From: Emticicia agri
GTDB lineage: Bacteria; Bacteroidota; Bacteroidia; Cytophagales; Spirosomataceae
Direction: 5' to 3'
Assembly (NCBI GenBank): GCA_945860265.1
Contig: CAMAQF010000036.1
Span: 1 to 39,161, forward strand
DNA: 39,161 bases
Below are positions 1-8,737 of this stretch, piece by piece (positions within the stretch are counted from its first letter, which is position 1; each line of letters opens with the position of its first letter). A model generated the notes under the pieces. The model worked only from the letters and a program-made list of their open reading frames with translations. It searched no databases and was not told where the DNA came from. The position numbers were made by a program, and so were the translations under genes.

Positions 1-332
1 GCAATGCTTACAGCATCGATGCTTTTATCTTCATAAACCTTACGTAAATCTTCTTCGATGTTTACTTTTTTGTTGTATTTTTCTTCAAAAGCCTTTGCTC
101 CAGCTTTCAGTACTACGTTATCTACATCGCAAAGTGTGGCAACTTCCACATTATCTAGTGACATAAATCCTTTAATGTGGTCTTTTCCACGGCCATTAAT
201 ACCAATAACTGCCACTCGCATTCGGTCGTTTGCACCAAAAGCAGTGGATGGGATGATGGTCGGCATGGCCATCATGGCAAGCGAACTCGGAACGGTTGCC
301 TTGAGAATATCTCGGCGAGTAAATTTTTTCAT
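1..332 (-). CDS. Gfo/Idh/MocA family oxidoreductase (3' end outside window)
   Basis: Only the first 110 codons are present; the gene runs off the left edge. The reading from the ATG at 332 begins MKKFTRRDILKATVP, a twin-arginine signal (RR at residues 6-7) typical of secreted Bacteroidota Gfo/Idh/MocA dehydrogenases. It is followed by RVAVIGINGRGKDHIKGF, the glycine-rich Rossmann NAD(P)-binding loop, and then by VEVATLCDVD, the second strand with the acidic residue that holds the adenosine ribose. Family members oxidise or reduce sugars, inositols or sugar derivatives with NAD(P); the substrate here cannot be told. Orientation matches the sugar-catabolism genes that follow, but a 336-bp gap separates it from them, so it probably has its own promoter. 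No clear TAnnTTTG box was seen upstream. Confidence 0.88.
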   Translation of the reverse strand, partial: MKKFTRRDILKATVPSSLAMMAMPTIIPSTAFGANDRMRVAVIGINGRGKDHIKGFMSLDNVEVATLCDVDNVVLKAGAKAFEEKYNKKVNIEEDLRKVYEDKSIDAVSI

Positions 333-668
333 TTTTTGCTGAATAGTTTGAGGTTGAATAGAGATTATGGTAAAACAATTATCTAAATTTACTTAAGATT
401 ATAACCAACTAGAATTAAAATATATGCTACTTTATACATTAACCACGTTCAGATTCGGAAACCCGATTTAGGACATGACGATGATGAAAATTCCAAATTA
501 GGCTTGCCATGAAATATTTACTTCAAGGTCAAAGCTTAAAAGGCTTGATTTAGTCTAATTCACGGACTAAAGGGCTTGCTTACAATAATTTGTATTTGAA
601 ATGCTTGACCTAAAAAAAATTTATAGACTTTAAAAACTTTAAGCTAATGCATAAGTTGGAAATCTATG
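333..668. other. Intergenic region, no gene seen
   Basis: AT-rich stretch between two minus-strand genes. No convincing open frame, tRNA or strong terminator was found. It should contain the promoter of the Gfo/Idh/MocA gene and the 3' end of the PQQ dehydrogenase transcript. Confidence 0.6.
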
Positions 669-2378
669 CTACTCTTTAGCTCCAATAATTTGATAAATTC
701 TTCCATCGGCTTTGGTCATGACATACATTTCTCCTTGAGAATCAATGCCAAAATGCAAGTCGATTCTTTCATTGCCACACAAATTTCTGAGCGTTTCGGG
801 CTTGCCATTGAGCGTGAGTTGCCATTCTTTTGTTTTTGCTGTTTGCCCTTGTTTGAGGTCTGCTACATCTAAATAAAACAATCTTCCCGAAGGAATATCT
901 CCAAATAAATATTTTCCTTTTAATGCTGGAACTAAATTTCCTGTGTATTCATAACCACCAGTAATAGCTTTGGCTTCATCATGGTCGAAAGTTGCTACTG
1001 GATAAGTTATGTTATAAGTTTTGTCATTGACGGGTAGGGGATAAACTTTATTCATATCACCATCGGTATGTATGACAAATTTTCCTTCTCTTATCGGCCA
1101 TCCATAATTCAGTCCTGCTTCGATTTTGTATAAAGATTCGATATTGACGTGGCCGATATTTACTGTTAGCATATCGCCTTTGCTCGTCCACATGATTCGG
1201 TGCGGGTTTCGGAAACCGCTGGCAAATATTTCTTTTAAAGCTTTTTTATTGGCTGATTTTTCGTAAGGATTGCTATCAGGAGTTCCATATTTGCCATTTT
1301 TACTATTTCTGCCTGATGGGTCGATACGTAAGATTTTACCCCAAATTTGCTCTTCTTTGTTAGTCAAGAATGCATAACCATTTTCTGCTGCTCCGCCATC
1401 GCCAATTCCAATATATAATAATCCATATTCAGCATCGCCTTTTTTTGCCATTGGATTAAATACAATTTCCTGTACACCATGAATGACCGAAACAACATTT
1501 ACTCGCATCATTTCACGAGGTTTTCCAGTGAAAATTCCTGAAGTAGGATTATCGATTTTCCATTCGGTAAGTACCCATTGAAGTGAAACTTTTATTGAAT
1601 CAGCATAAACAAAATCAGCTTTTGCTGAACCTGTCTTTTCACTATGCGTGGTGTAAAGCAAGCCATTGTTGAGAAAATCAGGATGAAATGCAAAACTCCC
1701 CAAACCAGACGCTAAACCTGGTTGATGAATAAAATTTGGCATCAATTGGGTAAAATCCATGTAAACAACTGGTGTATTACCCTCCATTTTATACAACTTT
1801 CCTCGTAAATCATTTACAAAAATCTGACCTGTTTTTGGTTGAGGAGTAAATTTTGTGATACGAGTAAGTGGATATTTTCCATTTTCGCTCGATACAGGAA
1901 ATTGCGAAAATTGCTTTACATCAATGACAAGATTAGAAACTTCGATTGGCTCAGGAATTGGATTTTTGAGACCTTCGCCATAGTCTTTTTTTAAGTTACT
2001 TTTGATGGGTTTTGTTGTAGCTAAATAATCAACAATAGCATCAAGTTCGGTTTCATTTAAATAGCTATACGATGGCATGATTGCCTTTTTGTTTTTCAGA
2101 AAAACTTGCGTGGCTCGTTCATCACCTGCTGCAATGACGTCTTTCGAGTTTTTGATGAATTTCTTTACCCACGCTGGCGAAGTAATTGTTGTAATACCCG
2201 ATAATTTCGGCCCAATACCATCTGTTCTGATTTGGTGGCAACTGGTACAGTTTTGAGTGAATAAAACTTGACCTTTGGCAATTGAAACAGAGTCCAAAGT
2301 ATTACTTTTCTCTCTGTTTTTTGCAAAAGAGAAAGTTGTTATTTGGAAAAAAAATAAAAAAAAGGCAGTTTTTTTCAT
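669..2378 (-). CDS. Cytochrome c-fused PQQ-dependent sugar dehydrogenase
   Basis: A 569-residue predicted secreted protein. Residues 1-18 are a signal peptide (MKKTAFFLFFFQITTFSFA). A class I cytochrome c domain follows, with heme motif CTSCH at about residues 44-48 and a likely axial Met in AIMPSYSYL near residue 100. The rest (from about 170) is a beta-propeller of the glucose/sorbosone dehydrogenase family, with GIGDGGAAENG and FRNPHRIMW, blocks conserved in soluble PQQ-binding aldose dehydrogenases. By family knowledge it would oxidise an aldose in the periplasm, passing electrons from PQQ to its own heme. It is the last gene of the minus-strand sugar block, separated from the SDR upstream by 124 bp that contain a 28-bp palindrome. 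The exact sugar is unknown. Confidence 0.88.
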   Translation of the reverse strand: MKKTAFFLFFFQITTFSFAKNREKSNTLDSVSIAKGQVLFTQNCTSCHQIRTDGIGPKLSGITTITSPAWVKKFIKNSKDVIAAGDERATQVFLKNKKAIMPSYSYLNETELDAIVDYLATTKPIKSNLKKDYGEGLKNPIPEPIEVSNLVIDVKQFSQFPVSSENGKYPLTRITKFTPQPKTGQIFVNDLRGKLYKMEGNTPVVYMDFTQLMPNFIHQPGLASGLGSFAFHPDFLNNGLLYTTHSEKTGSAKADFVYADSIKVSLQWVLTEWKIDNPTSGIFTGKPREMMRVNVVSVIHGVQEIVFNPMAKKGDAEYGLLYIGIGDGGAAENGYAFLTNKEEQIWGKILRIDPSGRNSKNGKYGTPDSNPYEKSANKKALKEIFASGFRNPHRIMWTSKGDMLTVNIGHVNIESLYKIEAGLNYGWPIREGKFVIHTDGDMNKVYPLPVNDKTYNITYPVATFDHDEAKAITGGYEYTGNLVPALKGKYLFGDIPSGRLFYLDVADLKQGQTAKTKEWQLTLNGKPETLRNLCGNERIDLHFGIDSQGEMYVMTKADGRIYQIIGAKE

Positions 2379-2444
2379 ATAAATATTCTAAAAATTGTTC
2401 TTTAATCATTTTGGTGGAATAATATTAAAAAGTCATTCCCGCAA

Positions 2445-2472
2445 GTAGAGACGTTGCATGCAACGTCTCTAC
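2445..2472. repeat. 28-bp perfect palindrome
   Basis: A perfect palindrome with no loop: half-site GTAGAGACGTTGCA followed by its exact reverse complement. It lies between the 3' end of the SDR gene and the start of the PQQ dehydrogenase. It can form a strong cruciform or RNA hairpin but has no T-run directly after it, so it is not a standard terminator. The sequence resembles dispersed intergenic palindromes known from other bacteria (recalled, not checked). Confidence 0.8.
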
Positions 2473-2502
2473 ACAGTTATATTCATCAAAGAATCTAAAA
2501 AA

Positions 2503-3273
2503 TTACAATCTACTAATCGTCAGACCGCCATCAATCATAAAAACTTGCCCTGTAGAATAGGGGAAATCTCCTTTAGCAATTGCCGCAACTGCTTTGCCAA
2601 TATCTTCTGGAAATCCCCAACGGTTTTGAACTGTAAGACCCTCAGCAATGAGCTTATCGTATTTGTCTGTTACTCCTTCGGTCATATCGGTTTTTATTAC
2701 GCCAGGCCTTACTTCGTAAACAGGAATATTAAACTCGCCGAGCCTTGTTGCAAAAAGCTGAGTCATCATGCCCAAACCTGCTTTCGATATACAATATTCC
2801 CCTCGATTGACCGACGCAACTGTGGCCGAAATGGAGGAAATTGTAATGATACTTCCTGCAAAATCTGTATTACTGCTTTTCTGATCAATCATCAAATTGG
2901 CAACGGCTTGGGTTAAAAAGTAAGTTCCTTTTAAGTTTGTTGAAACCACATAATCGAAACTTTCTTCGGTGGCTGCCAAAATATCATTTCGTTCTTTCGG
3001 TGCAACACCAGCATTATTCACTAAAACATTTAATCGACCGAAATGAGTTTTGATTTTATCAAGCATTTGTTCTCGTGCTTCCTTCGAAGCAATATCGCCT
3101 TGACAATAGATAACTTCTGCTCCTAAAAGCCTTAAAGCTATTAGGGTTTCATTAACAAATTCTTCATTTCTCATGCCATTAATTGCCAAATTGAAGCCAT
3201 TTTGGGCTAAATGTTGTGCAATTCCTAAGCCGATTCCACGGCTTCCGCCTGTTACTAACGCTACTCTTTTCAT
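2503..3273 (-). CDS. Short-chain dehydrogenase/reductase (3-ketoacyl-ACP reductase-like)
   Basis: 256 residues, the usual length for a classical SDR. TGGSRGIG at residues 8-15 is the cofactor loop, NNAG at 86-89 is the structural motif, and the catalytic set is Ser147, Tyr160 and Lys164 (Y-x3-K in EYCISK). R12 after the first glycines suggests NADP(H) preference (inference). The start ATG overlaps the stop of the upstream oxidoreductase gene by four bases (ATGA), so the two are probably translationally coupled and act on one substrate or in consecutive steps. Many such Bacteroidota genes are annotated as 3-ketoacyl-ACP reductase, but the neighbourhood points to a sugar or polyol substrate. 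Confidence 0.88.
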   Translation of the reverse strand: MKRVALVTGGSRGIGLGIAQHLAQNGFNLAINGMRNEEFVNETLIALRLLGAEVIYCQGDIASKEAREQMLDKIKTHFGRLNVLVNNAGVAPKERNDILAATEESFDYVVSTNLKGTYFLTQAVANLMIDQKSSNTDFAGSIITISSISATVASVNRGEYCISKAGLGMMTQLFATRLGEFNIPVYEVRPGVIKTDMTEGVTDKYDKLIAEGLTVQNRWGFPEDIGKAVAAIAKGDFPYSTGQVFMIDGGLTISRL

Positions 3274-4721
3274 ATTCCGTCTTTAATGGTTTTGAGTAGT
3301 TCGGCGTGTGGATGGTTTTTATAAATTGGGTCGAGTGGAAAACATCCAGAGTACAAACCATTTCGTGGGGCGGTTGTGCAATCAGAAAAAGTACGGCACA
3401 ATAATTTTCGTTGCGTTGGGCGGTCATTTATCATATCATCGGGCATAGTAGGGTACGAAAGCACCATACGACCGAAGCCTATGAAGTCGGCTTTGCCATT
3501 TCTCAATACATTATGAGCCACATTTGGTAGCCATTCTTGTAAATAAGAATAACCCGATCCCACAATAATCATTTCAGGAAATGCTTTTTTCAGTCCGTCG
3601 GCCACATCAATCATACGTGCTACTCCTTCCAAAGGTTCTTCGGGTGGCTGATAGCCATCGGATGGCGGAAAGAGTGCAGGGCGAGTAACATGAGGATTGT
3701 AGTATGGACTCGAAAGCGTTACACAAATCAACTGAATGCCCAAACTTTGAGCCAATTCTAAAAATGCTTTTGGTTCTTCTAAATCAATGTTTATTCCTGA
3801 ATCATCACAGCCAAAAGCGTATTTATAAGCTTGCTTTGGCGTTAAATCGGGTTCACCTTCGCCAGTTGCACTTTTTTTGAAAGGAACAAAATCAATGGCA
3901 CTTAAGCGGATTCCCATTTCTAAACCTGGGGCAGCTTCTTTAATGCCTTCAACAATATTTCTTAAAAAACGAGTACGATTCTCGAAACTTCCACCGTATT
4001 TTCCTTCACGGTCGTAGGCACTCAAAAATTCGTGTCCTAAATAACCGTGACAATGCTTGATATCAACAAAGTGAAAACCTGCTTTTTGAGCCAAAACTGC
4101 TGCTTTTACAAAATCTTCAATCAAAGTATCAATTTCATCATCGGTCATCAAAGGATGATTTTCACTTAAATGAAATTTTTTATCGAGTTTTGGGTGATTA
4201 TATAAAATTTTGGACTCAAACTTGGTATTATCGTTTGGTTTGCAGAAACGCCCCGAATGTGTGAGTTGAAGTCCAACCAATAAATCATCAGCCGAGCCAA
4301 ATTTTTCGGTGTGTTTATCAATCAAGAGTTTATAGAGCTCTTGGTACTCTGCAAAATTAGCTTCATTCATTACCAATTGACGAGGATTTGCTCGTCCTTC
4401 ATGCGAAACCGCCACCGCTTCGCAGCCCCACAAAAGTTTTGCACCGCCGATAGCAAAGTTTTCCCAACGGTGCTTTGTTAAATCACTTGGTCGGCCATCC
4501 GCTGTACCGTCCCAGCCTTCCATTGGTAAAATTGAGAGGGCATTACCAATTTTTTGGCCTGATTTTAAGGTGATATTTTTTCTGAAAGGCGATGCTTCGC
4601 CCTTGATTAATTCAGCATCAAAATCAAGTTTGACATTATTTGCTGAAAGATAGTTTTTTAAATCTAGAGCGGTTTTGAGTTGTGCTACTCTGGTATATTT
4701 TGGTTTAAATTTTTCTGCCAT
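3270..4721 (-). CDS. NADH:flavin oxidoreductase, Old Yellow Enzyme family
   Basis: A 483-residue FMN-dependent TIM barrel. Visible family blocks are GLQLTHSGR, then DIKHCHGYLGHEFLS with the histidines that bind the substrate, then YGGSFENRTRFL, and a C-terminal phosphate-binding segment with IVGSGYSYLQ and DFIGFGRMVLSYP. The C-terminal tail has cysteines (LLCRTFSDCTTAP, SGCFP), but the spacing does not clearly show the iron-sulfur cluster of the longer dienoyl-CoA reductase type, so only a simple FMN enzyme is claimed. It probably reduces activated C=C bonds with NAD(P)H. It lies 76 bp downstream of the GH88 gene and overlaps the SDR start by ATGA, forming a two-gene unit. Confidence 0.88.
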   Translation of the reverse strand: MAEKFKPKYTRVAQLKTALDLKNYLSANNVKLDFDAELIKGEASPFRKNITLKSGQKIGNALSILPMEGWDGTADGRPSDLTKHRWENFAIGGAKLLWGCEAVAVSHEGRANPRQLVMNEANFAEYQELYKLLIDKHTEKFGSADDLLVGLQLTHSGRFCKPNDNTKFESKILYNHPKLDKKFHLSENHPLMTDDEIDTLIEDFVKAAVLAQKAGFHFVDIKHCHGYLGHEFLSAYDREGKYGGSFENRTRFLRNIVEGIKEAAPGLEMGIRLSAIDFVPFKKSATGEGEPDLTPKQAYKYAFGCDDSGINIDLEEPKAFLELAQSLGIQLICVTLSSPYYNPHVTRPALFPPSDGYQPPEEPLEGVARMIDVADGLKKAFPEMIIVGSGYSYLQEWLPNVAHNVLRNGKADFIGFGRMVLSYPTMPDDMINDRPTQRKLLCRTFSDCTTAPRNGLYSGCFPLDPIYKNHPHAELLKTIKDGI

Positions 4722-4797
4722 TTGTCTAATTAATGAATAATTGAGAGTGGATAATCGGAAATGAACATTTTGTCATTGCCAAAATCTAATCGGTCGG

Positions 4798-6243
4798 TTA
4801 TTTTTCTAAACAATTATAAAAAGCATAATAAGGCTCTTGATTGATGAGTTTCTGCACATAGAGAGCTACTTCTCTAAAATGATAGTCGCCCCACATGCTC
4901 GATTCTCCATTGGCAATTTTGCTACCTTCAGGAACATAGTCCCAGCCGTTTGGTTGATGATAAATTGAATGCAGCAGTAAGCCTTGATGATTTTCGTTCG
5001 TACTCAAATAAGGCTCTTCTAAAAGTGAATTTAACACTGTTAGTCCCGCTTGCCAATATTTTTGGCCAGTTTCGGTTTCGCCTTTTTTCATTAAATATCT
5101 ACCCAAACGTAGTAATCCCTGCGAACCGATAGCTGCTGCTGAAGCATCAACGGGCTCAAAATCATTATAAGGATTGGCTTTTTCGCTAAGATAATCACCT
5201 AATTTATGCAAGTTCGGAGCTCCAGTATCCCAGTAGGGAATACCGTCGATTGGTGTATGTTCGATATAAAAATCGCAAGTAGCTTGAGCAGCTTTCAGCA
5301 TATATTTTTCGATGCTTACTCGGCCACCGTAGGCTTCGAGATCGGTATCTTCGAGGGTTTCTAAAAATTCCAATTCTTCAGGAAAACCACACATCGCCCA
5401 AGCCAAACCTCGTGTCCAAGTTGAGAAACCTGTATAGCCTTGCTGTGAGTTTGGACAACGGAAATTGCCATCTTTTACGTTGAAAACGCTTTCGTGAGCT
5501 GTTCGGCCCCAAATATCATAAGAATCTCGTCCTTCGCCATAAAAAACTGAATAATCGGCGGTGGCTTTGATATGCTGTAACGCTCTATCCAGCATATTGA
5601 TTTTTACATCACCTTCGCCTTGAAAAACGTGGCCTAAACGATGGCTCAGTACCAATGCACGACACGAACGGATGGTATCAACAAAAAGTGAATGAGCTCC
5701 ATTGAATGAGTGAATGTAGCCCTCACTTCGCTGGCTTCGACTAAGTTCAGCCATCGACGCTTCATTTCGTTGACTGAGCGAAGTCGAAGTCAACGAAGTC
5801 CAACGACTTGCTTGCACCGCCCCCGAAATTTTAAGAGCTAATTCGTAGAAATTTTTCTCCCATTCATTGAAAGCTATTTTACCTTCACGCATCAAACGTA
5901 GCAAATTGCCGTAGGTGCTTACATTATTAAAGCCATGGTCATGAACACCTATGTGGCTTACGTGCGGAGCCATTACGTTGAGCGTATTCTTTCGTCCAAT
6001 TTCAAGAAATTCTTGTTCGCCAGTCGCATCGAATTGCAAAATTGCCGAGCCATATTGGAATCCTTGAGTCCATTCTGTCCAACCACGAGTAGTGTATTCG
6101 CCTTTTTTAGTAAAAACGGGAGAACCCTTTGAAACATCGTAATTCTGTTCAATAGATTGTATTTTCTGTCCAGAAAGCTCCCAAAAATTTTTTAGTTTTG
6201 AGTTTAAATCTGTGGGTTGAAGGTTGTAATCAATTTTAATCAT
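4798..6243 (-). CDS. GH88-type unsaturated glucuronyl hydrolase-like protein
   Basis: A 481-residue (alpha/alpha)6-barrel hydrolase. Family-like blocks are GVHDHGFNNVSTYGNLLRL, FSTWTRGLAWAMCGF, DGIPYWDTGAP and VDASAAAIGSQGLLRLG, in the order seen in GH88 unsaturated glucuronyl hydrolases, which remove the 4,5-unsaturated uronic acid left by polysaccharide lyases. No signal peptide is evident, so a cytoplasmic role is likely. The protein is longer than usual. Between RWT at about residue 150 and GYIHSFNGAHSLF it carries about 24 low-complexity residues rich in Ser, Arg and Gln, encoded by a palindromic repeat (separate entry) that keeps the frame. The insert lies just before a conserved segment, so activity may be affected. 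Neighbours are oxidoreductases and a sugar isomerase-like protein. Confidence 0.82.
   Translation of the reverse strand: MIKIDYNLQPTDLNSKLKNFWELSGQKIQSIEQNYDVSKGSPVFTKKGEYTTRGWTEWTQGFQYGSAILQFDATGEQEFLEIGRKNTLNVMAPHVSHIGVHDHGFNNVSTYGNLLRLMREGKIAFNEWEKNFYELALKISGAVQASRWTSLTSTSLSQRNEASMAELSRSQRSEGYIHSFNGAHSLFVDTIRSCRALVLSHRLGHVFQGEGDVKINMLDRALQHIKATADYSVFYGEGRDSYDIWGRTAHESVFNVKDGNFRCPNSQQGYTGFSTWTRGLAWAMCGFPEELEFLETLEDTDLEAYGGRVSIEKYMLKAAQATCDFYIEHTPIDGIPYWDTGAPNLHKLGDYLSEKANPYNDFEPVDASAAAIGSQGLLRLGRYLMKKGETETGQKYWQAGLTVLNSLLEEPYLSTNENHQGLLLHSIYHQPNGWDYVPEGSKIANGESSMWGDYHFREVALYVQKLINQEPYYAFYNCLEK
5723..5800. repeat. Palindromic repeat element inserted in-frame in the GH88 gene
   Basis: Two imperfect complementary arms, about 5733-5752 and 5772-5791, share CTTCGACT and TCAG blocks with 15 of 20 positions matching, around a loop of about 19 bases. 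Further CTTCG/CGAAG units flank them. The composition differs from the surrounding coding sequence. Motifs such as TTCGACTTCGCTCAG are, as I recall, frequent dispersed repeats between Bacteroidota genes. Here the element is translated as part of the enzyme. Confidence 0.65.
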
Positions 6244-6333
6244 TTTGTTTATATAAGGTTGCAGAACAGGTTTGTAAGCTGTTTAAAATTCAATAAAGCA
6301 CAATTTAGAAATCGGACTGCCGACGCCGTTGTG

Positions 6334-7251
6334 TTAAGCCAGCCATGTTTTCAGCAATGCTAAATCTTTTTGCATGGCTGAAATAATCTCTTTTTTGTCC
6401 ATTTTAATAGTTCTTAGTCCGTTTTCGGCTCCGCCCAAATCATATTCAAAGTGCATCGTAATTGGTACGTTGATGTTGTATTGTTTTACCAAAGCCAAGA
6501 ATTTCTTCCAATCAACAATGCCTTCTCCCAGCGGACAACCAACTTTTTTAAGTTTGCCATCTTGTATAATATATTTGAAATCTTTGATAGCTAAAGATTT
6601 GATGTAAGGGGTAATGAGCCTAAAACCTGTTTCCCAGTTAGCTCCGCTTTCGGCAGTAGCATGGTTGACGTCGTACTGGCAGCCAGTAAGTGGAGAATTG
6701 ATGCTTTTGAAAATCGGAAACAAATCCCAAACGGCTGCTCCAAGGTTTTGTCCACCATGATTCTGGTAATCGCCCGAAATTTTATATTTTTTATTTAAGA
6801 TATCTAAATCTTTCATTTTTTGGCCAAAAGTATCGACTTGCTGCATGATGTCTTTTTGCATATCGAGGTGATACCAACCCATGCGGTAATGCTCAATGCC
6901 CAAGCCACTGGCAGTTTTCAACACTCTTTCCGACAAAGCATCCGATTGCAAGATACTGGTGGTCATCATCGGAATATTGATGTTTGACTTTTTTGCTGCT
7001 TGAACAATTTTTGGCAAATCAGTTTCGACTTTTTCGGGTAATACATGACCGTCGGGACGTACCGTTAGGTCAATGCCATCAAAGCCCATTTCAGCGATAG
7101 TATTGGCCAAAATTTGATAGTCTTCAATCCAATGAAGTGTCTTAGAAAAAACACTGATTGAAGGGCTGGTAAGCGGTTTGGCAAAAAGATAATCAGATTT
7201 TGCTAAAATAGTACCAGTTAGGGTGGTTGCGATAAAATTTCTTCTGTTCAT
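6334..7251 (-). CDS. Sugar phosphate isomerase/epimerase-like TIM barrel, Tat-exported
   Basis: 305 residues. The N-terminus MNRRNFIATTLTG is a twin-arginine signal (RR at 3-4). The rest fits the xylose isomerase-like TIM-barrel fold (AP endonuclease family 2 superfamily): MGFDGIDLTVRPDGHVLPE, YRMGWYHLD, ISGDYQNHGGQNLG, CQYDVNHATAESG and ITMHFEYDLGG contain the His, Glu and Asp residues that usually hold a metal. Members isomerise or epimerise sugars, and many exported Bacteroidota versions have unknown substrates. It is the first gene of the minus-strand run leading into GH88, 90 bp upstream of it. The specific reaction is not assignable. Confidence 0.82.
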   Translation of the reverse strand: MNRRNFIATTLTGTILAKSDYLFAKPLTSPSISVFSKTLHWIEDYQILANTIAEMGFDGIDLTVRPDGHVLPEKVETDLPKIVQAAKKSNINIPMMTTSILQSDALSERVLKTASGLGIEHYRMGWYHLDMQKDIMQQVDTFGQKMKDLDILNKKYKISGDYQNHGGQNLGAAVWDLFPIFKSINSPLTGCQYDVNHATAESGANWETGFRLITPYIKSLAIKDFKYIIQDGKLKKVGCPLGEGIVDWKKFLALVKQYNINVPITMHFEYDLGGAENGLRTIKMDKKEIISAMQKDLALLKTWLA

Positions 7252-7332
7252 GCTTAAAGTTAGAAAAATATTTGAAAATAAATGGTACTTATTTTATTAG
7301 AATTTAAATTATTTCGTGAGTTGGCTGTTAAT

Positions 7333-7370
7333 AAAAATCCCTCAACAATCTCAGTGTAGAGGGATTTTTT
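7333..7370 (-). terminator. Rho-independent terminator after pyrC
   Basis: Inverted repeat AAAAATCCCTC / GAGGGATTTTTT around a 14-base loop, flanked by A-run and T-run so it could work in both directions. It lies 22 bp past the pyrC stop and between pyrC and the TIM-barrel gene, so it should end the pyrC transcript. Confidence 0.8.
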
Positions 7371-7391
7371 TAAGCAGAAAATAAAAATGAA

Positions 7392-8735
7392 TTATCTATT
7401 AAATGTCAACCGTTGACCTTTGTTAATTTCATCAAATTTGCCATTATTGAAAGCAATATTACCCGAAACAATTGTATGGGTAACTTTTGAGCCAAATTCT
7501 GTTCCTTCAAATGGAGACCAGCCACATTTGGCATAAAGACTATTTTTGGTGACGAGCGTTTTTTCGCTTAAATCAACCAAAACTAAATCAGCCCAATAAC
7601 CTTCACGGATATATCCTCGGCGGTCGATTTCGAAACAATCTGCTACCGAGTGGGTCATTTTTTGAACAATTTTTTCGAGTGAAATTTTACCTTGCTTATG
7701 AAACTCCAACATTACATTGAGCGAATGTTGCACCAATGGAAGGCCGGCAGGTGCTTGCCAATAAGATTGTTGTTTTTCTTCCCAACTATGTGGTGCATGG
7801 TCGGTTGCAACTACGTCAAAATGGTCATCAAGCAATGCTTGAAGTAATTTTTCACGGTGTCCGTGCTTAATGGCTGGGTTACATTTTATTTGATTTCCCA
7901 AAGTTATATAATCATCAGCATCGAACCAAAGATGATGAATACAAACCTCCGAAGTAATATTTTTAGGTTTCTCTTTTGTATATAAAACATTACTGAAAAG
8001 TGAAATTTCGTCAGCTGTTGAAATATGTAGAATGTGTAATCTTGTGCCGTGCTTTTTTGCCAATTCTACGGCCATTGAAGAAGAGTTATAACAAGCTTCT
8101 TCATTGCGGATTATTGCATGAACGTCATAAGGCAAGTTATCACCGTATTGTTCTTTGTATTTTGCCAAATTTGCTTTTACGGTGGCTTCATCTTCGCAGT
8201 GAGTGGCAATTAATGATGAAAAATTGGAGAATATTTTTGTTAAAACACTATTATCATCAACCAACATATTTCCAGTTGAACTACCCATAAAAATCTTCAA
8301 TCCACAAACATTTTTGGTGTCGGTTTTCATGGCTTCATCATAATTATCATTTGATGCTCCCATGAAAAATGAGTAATTAGCCACTGATGTTTGAGCAGCT
8401 ATTTGATATTTATCTTCTAAAAGTGCTTCTGTAAGTGCATTTGGCACTGTATTGGGCATTTCCATAAAACTCGTTGTTCCACCCGCTACGGCAGCACGAG
8501 CTTCGGTAGCAATCGTTGCCTTGTGTGTAAGGCCAGGCTCACGAAAATGCACTTGGTCGTCTATCACGCCTGGTAAAATATATTTGCCGGTGGCATCAAT
8601 CACCTTTTTGGTTTTTAGATGAGAAAGATTATTGCCGATTTGTTCAATAAACCCATCTTTGATAAAAACATCAGCAGGTGTGATTTTTCCTTCGTTTACT
8701 ACAAGGGCGTTTAGGATTAGTATGGTTTGTGACAT
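7392..8735 (-). CDS. pyrC: Dihydroorotase
   Basis: 447 residues, class I amidohydrolase length. DDQVHFREPGLTHK at about 59-72 is the metal-site signature of dihydroorotases; the first His of the usual HxH is Gln here (Q61-V-H63), a form I recall from other Bacteroidota sequences. EMPNTVPNA, THCEDEATV, LHILHIS and VATDHAPHSWEEK supply the other metal and substrate residues. The enzyme closes N-carbamoyl-aspartate to dihydroorotate in pyrimidine synthesis, in the cytoplasm. The start lies 2 bp after the end of the upstream Uma2-like gene, so the two are probably co-transcribed from a promoter near 9.9 kb. A terminator follows the stop. A hydantoinase/allantoinase paralogue is possible but less likely. 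Confidence 0.9.
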   Translation of the reverse strand: MSQTILILNALVVNEGKITPADVFIKDGFIEQIGNNLSHLKTKKVIDATGKYILPGVIDDQVHFREPGLTHKATIATEARAAVAGGTTSFMEMPNTVPNALTEALLEDKYQIAAQTSVANYSFFMGASNDNYDEAMKTDTKNVCGLKIFMGSSTGNMLVDDNSVLTKIFSNFSSLIATHCEDEATVKANLAKYKEQYGDNLPYDVHAIIRNEEACYNSSSMAVELAKKHGTRLHILHISTADEISLFSNVLYTKEKPKNITSEVCIHHLWFDADDYITLGNQIKCNPAIKHGHREKLLQALLDDHFDVVATDHAPHSWEEKQQSYWQAPAGLPLVQHSLNVMLEFHKQGKISLEKIVQKMTHSVADCFEIDRRGYIREGYWADLVLVDLSEKTLVTKNSLYAKCGWSPFEGTEFGSKVTHTIVSGNIAFNNGKFDEINKGQRLTFNR

Positions 8736-8737
8736 TA

